From assembly GCA_028583605.1 (NCBI GenBank), contig CM053326.1, positions 15,602,587-15,666,586 on the forward strand: a stretch of 64,000 nt of DNA, read 5' to 3'. Source of the DNA: Dastarcus helophoroides. Taxonomy: Eukaryota > Arthropoda > Insecta > Coleoptera > Bothrideridae. Numbering within the stretch: position 1 is the stretch's first letter; each line of letters begins with the position of its first letter. Shown one piece after another: positions 1-11,999 of the stretch. Position numbers and translations under genes: made by a program. The notes beneath the pieces were generated by a model. That model saw nothing but the letters and a program-made list of their open reading frames with translations, ran no database searches and was not told where the DNA came from.

Positions 1-1915
1 TGATATATCAAACCACCGTAGCGGGCGCTAGAAGCGCTGGAACTTAAATTAAGGTTTGAAACTTTTTTTATTTTATTATTTATTTATTTATTATTATTTT
101 GTTATTATTATTATTATTATTATTAGCAGCATGCTGTCACTTTTTATGTCAGATTTTAGTGCTATTGATAAATATGTAAATATAATCAAGATTCAGGTGG
201 CGACAACGAAAAATAAAATTGATATATAAATAATACCATACTCCATGCCCGATTCGTGCGGCTACTATCGCCTCTCACGGTCGTTTCATGTATCGCAGTT
301 TATATAAATATTTTTAAAACCACATAAAACTTTCATATAAAATATTTAAATAGATTTATGTAAACTTTCTATCAGGAGAATATAAATATTCATTTTTACA
401 GAAATGAAGTATATTTCAAGAACGAAACAATATATAATTTAAAATTTTACATATATTGTTTGATTTATTAAATATTCATGAAAAATAATTATGTTGTGAA
501 CGGCGCCTCATAGTGTACTGTTCCTTCGAATATTTAACAACAATCAATTTAAATACCCGAATAGTGATCGACATCGGCAGTTCAGATTTCTAGCCCAATA
601 TTCGGAATGCAGTAGACCCGTCTAAAAATGTTTGGAAGGTGTTATCGGAAAATCAATTTTGGCGAACTATAGAGTACTTCTCCCTTATAGTCCGAAACTT
701 TTTGAAAAAGAGCATCTTGTAATTTGAATAATTACATATAAAAATGATGAGATAAAATCTATACTTAAGATTATACAATATTAAACTTCACGAATTAAGC
801 AACAACAAAATAATAATAATAAATAACACAAGGTTTATTACAGAATTAACGTAATACGTATTGTTGTAAATCAATACATATTTTATATAATTATTATTAT
901 TTACTACTTCGAAGATACATAGATAATTGTCGTGGTGAATTACAAGGGATGTCGGATAAAACAAGGGTCTTCGTCACTAAGATTCTAGCCTTAATAATCT
1001 AAATAAATAAAGCTTTCATATTTCAACACGATCAGTAAAGAGGTTATGAAATGATTAATTAAATTATTTTTTATAACAACTTTAAAAGTCTGCAATTCGA
1101 AAAGTAAACATTTTTTATTAATTTTTTTTCGTAATTCGTATTTATTTATCATTCCGAATCAACTTCCAACGTTGTCTTTGAAATTTGTAAATACCCTGTA
1201 TAACCTTGTATGTTAAATAAAGTGTTAATTATGTTTCTATTTGGTGTTATCATTTCCAATGTCTCCGTTGGTTGCAAGGATTGCGAAATCTGTGAATTTT
1301 TTAATAATAAATTGCTCTAGTAAAAACTAATTTTCTTTACAGAAATATCTTTACTTTGGCATAACAAATTGAGATCGTGTGCGGATCGGCTGCCATATTG
1401 ATTTTTAAAGATGAAAATATATTGTTTTTTTTTTCGTCAATAATTCGCACAATAATTCCAGTCTAAAAAAATGTTCCTTGTAAAAGCTAGAAAGCGTAAA
1501 GTTTGCTACAAAATAGTTATTTGTCATCTTTTTTTATAGCGGTTAGAGGAAGCAGGGGCAATGGCGTTCACCGGGTAATGCTGCTCACCTCAATTACTTG
1601 ATAAAATCAACACATAGAAAAACGTCCTGAGGATTGAAACGAGGGGAGAGTTGATGCACGAGGAGGCAGCGATGATGAACTTCAATTCACTCGAAAAGTG
1701 GCAAAGTAAAGTGCATGTGTTTGTGGCTTTTCTCATTTAAATTTTTCAGTTAGTTTTTGGCGATAAATCCCTTATTTTATTAATTAACTTAAACACTGTT
1801 GAAGAATTTTAACTATACATTTTTACATTTCAACTTTAACATAAAATAGTCGTTTGGAACTATAACGCGCAAGTAACCCCTAAGTAATATTTTACATTTT
1901 CTTACATATCCAGAA
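1..1915. other. AT-rich noncoding stretch, no gene seen
   Basis: No protein-like open frame, splice pattern or transposon end is recognisable here. The only simple structure is an impure ATT/ATTT microsatellite at about 61-125. The stretch looks like ordinary insect intergenic DNA downstream of the kinase gene. Confidence 0.6.
61..125. repeat. (ATT)n-type microsatellite
   Basis: Runs of TTTATT and TTATTATTATT follow each other, ending in eight or so uninterrupted ATT units. The repeat is impure on its left side. No neighbouring retrotransposon end could be tied to it. Confidence 0.75.
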
Positions 1916-2179
1916 ATGGTCAAAGGATCACCTCCAAGGCGTATTGAAACACATAACATCTGCGAGAATATCAATAATAACAAAAATGCAGTAAATTATA
2001 AAAATATAGAAGGAAAATCTTACAAACGTAAAGTTTTGCAAGGAAGTTCTTCAGAGACCGAACATGAAGGAAATCAAGATCTTTGCTTTAGGGGTGAAAT
2101 GGACGTGGACGATGAAAACATAACGAATGTAATATTTGCCAAGGCTTTGGATGAAATAACTAGATATGTTATCCCTTGA
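1916..2179 (+). pseudogene. Small acidic ORF truncated by a hAT insertion
   Basis: An 87-codon open frame starts at ATG 1916. The predicted protein is polar, with a basic N-terminal part (KSYKRKVLQGSSSE) and an acidic middle (MDVDDENI). I do not recognise a family. The last codons and the stop are made by the left end of the hAT-type element that begins at 2176, so this is not the native C terminus. Beyond the element, the frame resumes at the right-hand target duplication (3530) and stays open for about 10 further codons. It could be a fragment of an older element or of a small host gene; coding status is unproven. Confidence 0.3.
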
Positions 2180-3529
2180 GACCTGCTTTTAGGCAGAATC
2201 AAATGAAGTAAAAAGGTGAGCAAAATGTTAAATTAGGCAAAAACAAACAGTTAAAAAAGGCACCGAAAAGGCAAAAATACTATAAAAAATGCAGTAAAAA
2301 GTCAAAATCTCAATTAACAAAAAAACATTTATTAAGAATTTTGAACATTATTTTTGTCCAACTTACAAATTAAATATCTCTCAATATTTTCTGCTCTAAA
2401 ATTTTTGCGTTTTCACGGCAATAAATACTCTTAATTTAATAAGTCTTTGACTACGTAAATGGACAATGTCCAAATTACATTATTAGGTAACGAGCTACAT
2501 ATTGCTTTCACCATTAGCGTGAACATAGCCAAAGTTTTTAATTTTTTAAAAAGATGGACATTTTAAAACAACTTACGTCTTCTTTAATATTACCTGTTGT
2601 AGGAAGAAAAAAGAATGCAGAATATTATTTTGACAATCAAAGATATAAACGTGTTATTTGATGGAATATTTTTAAATAGTTTCTCTTCCGCATATTTTTG
2701 CATCAAAAGAATTATTAAAACTGAAACTATTTAATTTATGTTAGAGTTATAATGAAAATATTTACACTAGATTTTACAATCACATTTTTAAAGGAGGTTG
2801 CATGATAGATTTGTTTTTATTATCATTATTATTGTTTTTTATTATTTTTTTATTAACGGCGAATGTGAAATGTGATGCTGCGTAACATGAGGTTTTTTGC
2901 GTTTAATTGAAACGAACAAAATGTTTTTACTGAAAAAAATGTTTGCTGTAATTTAATTTAAATTATTACAAGTTTTTTAACATTTACAACAACACAATTG
3001 TTTTAAACTAATGTAAGTATTTAATTAGAGCACTTTTTATGGAGCCGTTTTTCACACACTAGTGCACTTACGCAAAGCAGTTCAAAGATAAATCACAAGA
3101 GGAAGGTCCGTCGGATAATTTTATGATTTTATCATCATCTGTTTTTACTTATAAATTAAGATAAATAACTGTCCTGCGACACAATAGCAGGAAAAATTTT
3201 AAAGAGTTATAAGAGTAATTGTTATTAAATTACATTTCTTGGAAAATGCTTGAAGCTTTTTGTTGTTATTAGAATAAATTAAATTTCCATTTTATTGCAT
3301 TGTACATAGTTCTGCTGAAAGTCTTCAGAAGGGTATCACAATGTACCACATTGTACCACAGAAAAGAATAAATAGACACGAAAATTTTTGAAAATCATAT
3401 ATAAAATGGCAAAAAAGCGAAATGGAAATGTAGGCAATAAAACCATGAAAAATACCGAAAAAGGTGAAAGAGTATGATCAAGTAGTAGTAGTAGTATGAT
3501 CAAGGGTTTTACCTTAAATCCGACCTCTA
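2176..3529. mobile_element. Nonautonomous hAT-type element, copy 1
   Basis: This 1.35 kb unit is homologous over its full length to 29115-30473. It begins TTGAGACCTGCTTTTAGGC and its other end reads, inverted, TAGAGGTCGGATTTAAGG, giving short terminal inverted repeats that fit the hAT pattern YARNG. The flanks are GTTATCCC on the left and GTTATCGA on the right, a diverged 8-bp target duplication (6 of 8 match). No transposase frame is present, so it would depend on a helper. A short (AGT)n run near 3482-3496 sits close to the right end and is missing from the other copy. Confidence 0.75.
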
Positions 3530-3537
3530 GTTATCGA

Positions 3538-4341
3538 TACATACTACATACGAGCTCTCATCTAATGCCATATGATCTGGAAAATAGGTAGATTTCTTTT
3601 TTAAGATTAAAGCCTGATGATTACTCATTACTCACACCTATTATTTCTAGTAAAAATAATGTATGTTTAATCTTGATTGTAGACTTTAATTTGGTTGTTT
3701 AAAGTTGATCTGTCTAATAATTTACTAATTGTCTTTTTTTTTATAAGTCTTGTTACTAATTTTTGCTACTAGATAAATACGTTTTGAGCTGAATCGTTGA
3801 TTATTGAATAGTTAAAGTTTTGCTATTTTGTCAGATTTTTAGTATAAATTAAGATATAACAAAAATAAAGCATCCTATCCTTCAGTGGATGACATTCCAC
3901 CAGTTCCCTCTACTGAGAAATTGAGACACAAATACTGTGCTTTCGTAGAGTCGCACTCATTTTTGCGTTTCCTCAAAAGTATAGAATGAGGCCCGTATTT
4001 CTTAAGCGGTTTCGTTAGAAAACCTAATCCACTTTAACATTTTCATTCAATTTTTGGCGAGAGGGCTGTCTTCGCTGGTTTCAATGTTGTTTTTGACTTA
4101 ATGCAAATTTAAATTCATTGTCTTATTAAAATAATTCAACAACGGAATCTCAATGCGTAAATGTCTAAAACGAAAGCAGACTACTTTTCAGAAAGGCTAC
4201 TGTTCGAAAATGCGTACTATACACAATACAGAGGAGAAAAGTAATTAGGGGGTTGTTTTTACCTTAGGGAGCTACTAAGGTCTGATCTAAACGTACAAAA
4301 TTTACTGCTAGACATATTCTTCGTCGACATAAAAGAAAAAA
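3538..4341. other. Noncoding stretch, nothing recognised
   Basis: AT-rich sequence without a convincing open frame, repeat or element end. Confidence 0.5.
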
Positions 4342-4588
4342 GCTCTGGAAACCTTTATACTCTCATAATAATCTTACTACATCAACTAAGAGAAACTGCG
4401 TTTTGCGCGTGAATAATAATAATCACAAGGGCATTAGCTCAATTGCAAATAGAGTAACTGAAAATAGTGCTCTGGAAACCTTTACTCTCTCATAATAATC
4501 TTACCGCATCAACTAGGAGTAGCTGCGTTTTGCGCGTGAATAATAATAATCACAAGGGTATTAGCTTAATTGCAAATAGAGTAATTGG
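4342..4588. repeat. Two-copy tandem duplication, 127-bp period
   Basis: GCTCTGGAAACCTTTA begins at 4342 and GCTCTGGAAACCTTTAC at 4469. The two units continue in parallel through CTGCGTTTTGCGCGTGAATA to AATTGCAAATAGAGTAA. They differ at only a few positions, so the duplication is fairly young. No coding frame runs through it. Confidence 0.85.
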
Positions 4589-4897
4589 AACCAGTAAAAT
4601 CGAATGAAGACATCAAATTGAATTGAAAAAATCGAGTAGCAGCACTCGTCGTAATCAACTGTGAATTATTATATAAATTCAGGATAGTGTAGCATGAATT
4701 AATCCATTTCTGTTACTTCAATACATTTTGCTAAAAATGCAGATGAAGATCTACAACATCATTTTAAATTGGGTGCATTTTCTTCATCATTTTATCATAA
4801 ATTGGAATACGTAAAACAAAAAAAACACTTCCAAGTTCAAGTATGATGCAGCAACAAACTGTTACCTGAAGAGTGGGGATGAAAATTGGGAACTATA

Positions 4898-6182
4898 CAG
4901 GTTGGACCATAAGTAATGATATACAGAGCAATGGTGGATTATTTGAATAAAAATAATGTGATGTAGCTACATTTACCTTATACCAAAAGTTGATATTAAC
5001 AGAGATACAGGGTGTCAAAGTTGAAAAAAAATTTCGATTTTTCCATATAATTATGAAATGAATTGTAATACAGGCACGAAATTTGGAACAAGGAGTTTTC
5101 TTAAGTCGGCAAATTCTTATTTGCTAACATATTACCAATAGCTGATAGGGGGCGCTACCTGCGTTATCCTGCATAATTCTAAATCATCATAACTTTTTTG
5201 TGCACCCACGTATATTCATTTTAAATGGGTTATTTTATTTCCCCATATTTTTTAGGCTAAAAAAGGTGTATTTTCTAAAAGTTGATACGAGCAACCGTTT
5301 CCAAGATATTTGCCTTTAAAGCTTGATGTGCCTTGATTTTAAATTACTAGGATATTCAATTTTCGAAGTAGCTGATAATATTATTACCTAAATTTTGAAA
5401 ATCTCAATAAAGAAAATCCAAAAAATTAAGATGTAATTTATTTTCTAACATAGAGATGTGAGATATGATGTCCGAGTCCCATAAGAAAACTTTAATAATC
5501 TGTGTAGTCAAAGCAGATATTTAAAGATAAATTTCAATAAAAGACAGCCAGATTTTTAATTGTTTACAATCGCTTTACATGGAAAAAGTCATTTCCCACA
5601 TACTTATTTTTGAAAATACATTTTGTTTTGGTATTTTATTTAAATTTGCTTTAGAAATTTAAAAAATATTTGTAATAATAATGCCAGTAGAGTAATATAT
5701 GATAAAAACTATTCTAGAGTCAGTTTTATTACTTTTATTTTGAAACTTACTGCGAAAAATTCACATTTACATAACTTAAAGTAAACGTACTGCAAATTTT
5801 GAAGGAAAATATCTTGAAAACGGTTGTTTGTATCAACATTTAGAAAGTATACCTTTTTTACGTAGAAAAAGTAGGTAAATAAAAATATTCATTTAAAATA
5901 AGTCTACATAAAGGCACAAAAAACTTATGATGCTTTAGAATAATACAAGGTAGCGCAGGTAGCGCCCCCTATGAGTTACCGGCAATATGTTAGCAAATTA
6001 GCATTTCTTGACCAAAGAAATCCCCCTACGCCAAATTTCTTGTCTCTAGTGAAATGTGTACATCAGTTATGCAAAATAATCACAATTTTTTTTTCAACTT
6101 TGACACCCTGTATCTCTGTTAATATCAACTTTTTTTATACGAGTACTCTTGCTCTATGTACCATTACTTATAGTCCACCCTG
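4898..6182. mobile_element. Fold-back mariner-type element with arms of about 400 bp
   Basis: The ends are CAGGTTGGACCATAAGTAAT on the left and its inverted counterpart ending GTCCACCCTG on the right, each next to a TA dinucleotide (4896-4897 and 6183-6184). This is the Tc1/mariner target pattern. The inverted arms run inward to about 5310 and from about 5780, and both carry the block GGGGGCGCTACCTGCG. No transposase is encoded in the roughly 450-bp centre. One arm of the same family recurs at 38478-38914. The small open frame inside the right arm (5971-6207) is a by-product of the repeat. Confidence 0.8.
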
Positions 6183-6184
6183 TA

Positions 6185-6930
6185 TATGTTCGGTTAACAC
6201 GGGATAATAACTTGCAATAGCACTTTTGAGAGCGAGTTTTTAAAAGCAAGTATAATTTTATTTCTTGCCGCTATTCCACTTTAAACCCCCGCTGAGTGAT
6301 GTGCTCCCTAAAATAGTAGTTTAAAGTGTGTGGCACGTTGTTGTCCTTATTAAAAGATTGCTTTTGGTGAAATCTACATAGCGCAAAAAAATGTCTCGTC
6401 GTAGAAAGAGAGTTGCAGCAACCACTATTCTCATTGCAAATTCACGAAAATATCGCAAAAGTGGTAAAAAAAGAATTATGTTCTTTAGGCATCTTAAAAA
6501 TAACAATCACGTACGATAGTTTGCGAAAAAGAAACTATTTTATATTTGCATTTTCAATAAATAATTTTAGGAAACTTTTATATAAATAAATAAACATTAT
6601 TATACGAATGTAAATTTGTAAAAAGACAAGAAAAGAATCTTAAATGAAGGTTTTTTTGGTGGGGATGTGCAATGAAAAGAATAAAAAAATAGGAGTATTT
6701 CCAAATTCTCTATAAAGAAGTACTTCAATAACGTATTTAATAAAAACTGGTTCATAATTGTTGATAAGAATATGAAAGAAGAAAATCAATTTTTTTTAGT
6801 TTTTTCAAATAACTCAAAAATTATTAACTTTTTTTAGATTTATTTTTCATATATTGTGCAGTAATAAAATAATAAACTTCGCCAGCTTTTAAAATAAGCG
6901 AATATATTTATTGACCATAGCACGAGTATT
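6185..6930. other. Noncoding stretch, nothing recognised
   Basis: AT-rich, with no plausible frame, element end or repeat visible by eye. Confidence 0.45.
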
Positions 6931-6934
6931 TCTA

Positions 6935-7200
6935 ACTCCACATGTACGACTTGCACAATCCACTTGCAGACAACTTTCAGCAAATTGGAAATAAATCTGA
7001 ACTCGCTAGATCGCTCTCCGCGGTTGGTTACACGTGCAAATAATTATTGCGGCAAGCACTTGTCGCAAGTTTCACGACTTTCTCTGAGAGCACTCTCAGA
7101 GACTGTTTACACTACGCAAATTCGCTGGAAGTACTCTCAGACATCAACTTGCAATAGATTCACTTGCTCGTGTAAATTGCACAATTAGGTTGACACTATG
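6935..7200. repeat. Possible MITE with internal palindrome
   Basis: The segment is richer in GC than its flanks and is bounded by loosely inverted sequences (ACTTGCACAATCCACTTGC near 6950, and GCACAATTAGG preceded by CACTTGCTCGTG near 7160). At its centre CTCTGAGAGCACTCTCAGAG (7082-7101) is a 9-bp-armed palindrome. The style resembles small DNA-transposon derivatives. The exact ends are not resolved. Confidence 0.35.
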
Positions 7201-8830
7201 GTACAAGAAGGATAGTCGGATTCTCGTAAAAAGCGGTCTCAAAAAAGCGTATAAATAGTAGTGATACCACGATAGAATTCGGGACCGCAATCTTTTCTAT
7301 ATCTCTCTGCTGAAATTTTGCCCCTATTTAGATTTTCCTTTTTTTAGGCGTAGCATCCATTAGATGCTACTCTTCCGTAGAAATGACCCATCTAACTTAA
7401 AAATTTCTTACTTTCTTCCAAACTAGCGGTTCCTCCAGGGCAGGTTTCTTTTTTAAAAATGATATCGCGAACGACGCGGTGTCAGCAGGCATTACTTTCT
7501 CGTGATATTAGGAGTGATGGATGTGAAGAGCGAAGTAAATAAATAAGGCTACTAAACAATTGAGAAATGTAAGAATTTGCCGATTTTGTTTAATTTTAAT
7601 GTCATTTCTTACAGTGTTCATTCATATTTTTTACGAAAAACATGATAAGTAGATAAAATCTAAAAATTTATCGGGTGGTTTATTTCGAGTTTTTCAACAG
7701 AATAACTGAGTTGTAAATGTTATTATGATATCTTGCGCCGTTGATTGGTCAACGCTTGCGCGGCTCCATATATGACCATTGACAGATCATTTTCAACGAG
7801 AGAAAAAGAAATAGTCAAAGCTACTTTGCTTTCTAGATCTATTTTGATCAAATTTCTATATACACGGTGATTCACATAAAAGGACAGTCCTCACGAGCCC
7901 GACATACAACATTTGTTGATGTTTAGTGGGAAATTTTATCTTTGGACACCCCTTTAGAAATGTTATAAAATTAATAACTATGTTTATAATAGTACGAGTT
8001 TCCGATTAAGGTCGACTTACCATCATATATTATTTGAATGAGATGTATTTTTAATAAAACATGGTAATGCATAAACCAATAAATCGCTATTTAATACAGA
8101 AGGTACCGAAAGTATGCTTCCTTCATAGTAAAAAACGCAAGCAAAATTATCTCTTCTGTTTATACTGGTATCCTAGTGACTGGTGCCAATAACTAACTTT
8201 TTTCTTTTTCTTTGAAATCTTACTAACTATTGGCATAATTTTTTAGGTAATGAGGGAAGTTATTACAAAAAAAAATGATTTACTTGTTTTTAATTAAATG
8301 AAATGGAGAAGAATTAAAAAAACAGTAACCCCCGCTTCTGGGGCCCAAACCTAAAAAAAACAGATTTTCGATCGCCGAGACATATTATAAACCTTTTACA
8401 ATTTACTTACGCGAATCATGTGCAGCACTCCCGTATCTCTGTATCTTCTACATTAAATAATTGATAAAGGCATTCTGGCTAGGATTTAATTTACGGACCT
8501 TATTAGTTTACATGCGATAATGTTGGACATGATGTCAGGGCTGTCCAAGTACATAATTTACTATCCCTCCTACACATGATCTTTGTATATTATGTTGCTT
8601 TTCGGACTCCTGGGAGTCGTACTTTTACGCGAATCACTCTGTATACAAAATATACGGAGCGCAATATTCTCCTTTTGTCAACTGTGGCTGCTATTAGTTA
8701 TATAAAACTTACCTGCAGCTCCAAATTCGATTATAGAACTCATCTCCTGCAACTGTACATATAGTCATATGAACTAGACAGTAGTTGCAGAAAAAGTGAA
8801 TGGGAGTGAACAAGTTTACGATAACATTCA
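7201..8830. other. Noncoding stretch, nothing recognised
   Basis: Mixed AT-rich sequence with scattered short frames that do not look like protein. A CCAAT-like box (GATTGGTCAA near 7744) is visible, but no transcript model can be attached to it. Confidence 0.4.
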
Positions 8831-8835
8831 AATCG

Positions 8836-8895
8836 ACATCGGATCTATTTGAATCTCAATACAGATGATATCGATGCTTCTTTTGCAAATAGCGT
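8836..8895 (+). repeat. Penelope-like 3' tail remnant
   Basis: TTTGAATCTCAATACAGATG and the following bases closely match the sequence just after the Penelope-like GIY-YIG frame at about 43066-43110 (TTTGAATCTCAATGCAGATG and on). It is therefore a short leftover of the same element family in the same orientation. No coding part of the element accompanies it. Confidence 0.5.
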
Positions 8896-9090
8896 CTTTT
8901 TCATAAAATGCCCCTCATTTGGTTATTGCAGAAAAAGTTAATACATTTTGCATCCATTAGAAAGCATTACAAGAAATATAGCATACTGAGATATATGAGA
9001 GAAATTACTCTAAAGATAACTTTATTTTTTTTTATTTTATTCATTTATCGCGTTTTATGCAAGAACATTACATACAATTGCAATCTAGAC

Positions 9091-9126
9091 GTTGTCCACC
9101 CGGGCGAAGCTGGGGCAGATCGCTAA
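9091..9126 (+). mobile_element. Helitron-like 3' terminus
   Basis: A GC-rich hairpin (stem CCCGG/CTGGG, loop GCGAAG, 9099-9114) in AT-rich DNA is followed about eight bases later by CTAA and then T. This matches the Helitron rule of a hairpin just before a terminal CTRR inserted between A and T. The wording CCCGGGCGAAGC...GGGGC recurs at 50672-50688. No 5' end (TC after A), Rep or helicase is visible upstream, so only a short nonautonomous copy or a fragment can be claimed. Confidence 0.55.
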
Positions 9127-9479
9127 TGTTTTTAGAAAAATTGTCAATATGGTTGCAAATCATCTAAAATATGCAATAAAAAGTACGACATTTCATTAAA
9201 AAAATTATTATAATGGTGTCATCCAGCGATGAAGTATGAAAGTTGAAATGTTGATTCCTAGAAATGCCCTCATGGTATAATTTACTATTTCAAATTTTTT
9301 AAATCACCCTCGTTGAACACACTGGATATAAAAATACTGATTTTTTTCAATTGTTTGATTCCAAAATTAAAAAAATTGAAATACAAATAAAAAAGACAAA
9401 ATTTGTATTTTAATTTTTAATGATAAGCAATGACCAGTCCGTTGCTCCAAAATTACACTTTCCATTATTTATTTTTTTA

Positions 9480-11175
9480 AGAAGAAGCTATTCTAAGACT
9501 CACTAGTTAGGCTATCCAACAATAAAACACCCCAACAGAGCTGCCCAAGAACCCCTACAGGGTAATACTCTAAAAAACTTAGATACATTGAAACTTTCAC
9601 TGGGAACACACTTCAGCTCCTTCATCAAAGCATACCGAGAATCAGCACTAGGGAAAAGTATTGGCCTAGAAACCGGAAACTAGTCTTAGAAATTGTCACT
9701 CCCATAGAGATAGAATAAACACCTTCGATTCCTATAAAGCACCAGTTCCAGCTGGAATCTTTCATTTCCTATTACAAAAGAGATCAAATATTACATTAGG
9801 ACCTCTTACACCAGTTCTTGAAGATAGCGTTGCTCAAAGACGCCTACCAAATACCTGGAATATGATTGAAGTTGTCTTCATTCCCATGCCTAATATAGCA
9901 TTTAATAAAAGGTGCTGGAAAGCCGAATTGACAGATTACGTATAAACCTCACAACTGCAGTAACGTCCACTGGTGCGGCCTAACATCACTTGATGAACAG
10001 CAGATATTGGCCAAAAATTGTGCAATAGGTATCATTTTGGATGTAGCAGGGACCTTGTCAGCACCGCTATTAAGAGGGCTATGACCACTTCGTGGATGTC
10101 ACCAACTATCAATCCTGATAAGATGGACACAGAATATGCTAAAATCAAAAGCAATCTCAATTAGACCTGAGGACAAGGTCGCTCTGCTAAGAGCTACTCC
10201 CAGGGTTAATTTATTTCCCCTCTTCTGTGGAACATAGTAGTGGACGATTTTTTAATTGGACTGAAAGAAGCAGGCTTACGAGTCTACAGCTAGCAGATGG
10301 CGTGGCTATAATGATCAGAGGCAAATTCTTGAACACACTCAAAGATCTGACGAACAACTCACTGAAAATTGTTAAATCCTGGTGTACGGATACGGAAGCG
10401 GCACTGATTGTAAATCCGTCAAAGACCGTAGATCTAATAATATTCACTAATACTAGAAGAATACAAATCGACTCATACAGAACCATTGTATGTATGGAGG
10501 CAACGTACTTCACCTAGGCAAAGTATCACGGAGTTACTCGGATATGAAACTGAGATGAAATTTACTCAAGGAAATCCAAAGGAATAAACTACACCTCACT
10601 ATGTGGGTGTTTAAGAACTGCATGAGCAAAATCTGGGGCTTAAAACCAGGTGTGCGCCATTGCTTTATAAAACGGTACTGCTAGCGCGCATAACTTATGC
10701 TGCAGTAATATGGTGTCCAGGATAGAAATAACAGACTAAAAACCTGCGAAAGAACCTACAGGGCACCTACCTAAGGACTACTACGAGAGCTATGTCTTCT
10801 ACATCAACTGGGGTGCTATAGGTAGTGCTTAATATACCTTCTTTAGATAAATTTATTAAAACCCAGGACTAATTAACGGTCTAGAGACTTAGGTATTTAG
10901 GAGATTCGAGGAAGACAAAGGTAAATCATAATACATTTGGAGACTTGGATAAAAGACCTTTTACTTTAAGACAAAACCGCACTTTCTGGAAACTCCGGTT
11001 TGTTCGGAATTACAGGTTTCTGATATCGGACAGAGAAGGCTGGGAAAAACCAGAAGCCGTGATAAGCCAATGAAATGACGTCTGGTTTCCAGGCGGATCG
11101 GACGATGATGGAAGATTTGGAGCTGAGATTTATAGACCAATAACTACAGGAAATGCATGCCAATGGAAGCACACG
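9480..11175 (+). pseudogene. LOA/R1-like LINE reverse transcriptase and start of RNase H, decayed
   Basis: Translated piecewise on the plus strand, this region gives a LINE polyprotein with many frameshifts and stops. At 10286-10340 LQLADGVAIMIRGKF replaces the usual YADDVAIMIRGKF, so both catalytic aspartates of motif C are affected. Further on come IVKSWCTD, NPSKT, then KIWGLKPGVRHC and ARITYAAVIW of the thumb region typical of the LOA/R1 group. WFPGGSDDDGRFGAEIY near 11080-11130 corresponds to the first aspartate block of RNase H. An upstream part (9530-9900) looks like degraded fingers. The copy cannot encode active enzyme. The clade is assigned by motif wording only. Confidence 0.7.
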
Positions 11176-11179
11176 ATTC

Positions 11180-11870
11180 GGTCGGTATGACCAAAGTGTG
11201 GACAGTCAAAGGTGAACACGCAGGAAATGTGATATGCTATTACAGCGACAAAACTGGACATTGCAAGAGGCTGCAAGACAGCTCCGGAAAGACAAAGGCA
11301 GCAGCAGAGGAACTAAATCAGACAACAAGAAGCTAGGCACTCACTGGCTGGTGTTCAACAGGTCTTAACACTATCAAGCAACTGAAAAGGACCACGAAAA
11401 GTTTTTTTGTGGAAGCCACTATAAATGAAGGGAAGGTAGAGTCAACACTGGATACTGGAGTTGTGGTTACTCTGGTTTCGGATGGACATTTTACCATTAC
11501 AACCATTGCGCCAATTATAGGAGAAGCAGACGTGACGATTCGTCTGGCAAAACTGGAGATTTCACATAGTGTTGGAAGCGGACACTGCAGAGGAGATGAT
11601 TTTGGGGATGCAGATAATTATACAACACAGATTTATCTTCGCTCCAGCGTAAAACATTTTAAAATTTAAAAATGAGGAGCTTGTTCTGATGATAGCTAGG
11701 GACAACTCGAAGGAGATAGGATTTTTCACTTGCGAAACAAAACTGCAATTCAGGGAAACGGTAAGGAAACGTTTATGGTTGTAAAGGAGGGACATTTCGG
11801 CTACTGTGATAGATAATTAGAGCCAACTTCATTTCCAAGAATCTACTATTTGCCGGATCCGTGCTATGTT
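11180..11870 (+). pseudogene. Gypsy-type gag zinc knuckle and retropepsin fragment
   Basis: The frame reads ICYYSDKTGHCKRLQ near 11228-11275, a CCHC nucleocapsid knuckle that has lost cysteines. After a stop it reads KVESTLDTGVVVTLVSDG at 11430-11485, the LDTG active site of a retroviral-type aspartic protease, and after a frameshift AEEMILGMQIIIQH, the usual second conserved block of gypsy-group proteases. The open part spans 11409-11669. It follows directly on the LINE remnant but belongs to a different class, so one inserted into or next to the other. No LTR was found for it. Confidence 0.65.
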
Positions 11871-11993
11871 GGTCCTCACCGGCTGGGTTGAATCCCCCTA
11901 TTTATTTTTCAGCTTAATGTGATAGAACAAATTTTCCAATGAATCAATTTTCTATGCTGTAAAAGAAAGAAGTGCTAAAGAATTAAATAATAA

Positions 11994-11999
11994 TTTATT
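11994..11999 (-). terminator. Candidate poly(A) signal of the IP3K gene
   Basis: Read on the minus strand this is AATAAA, the first canonical signal found below the kinase stop at 12472. It would give a 3' UTR of roughly 0.5 kb made of unique AT-rich sequence. The gypsy remnant ends about 120 bp further on. Confidence 0.5.
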
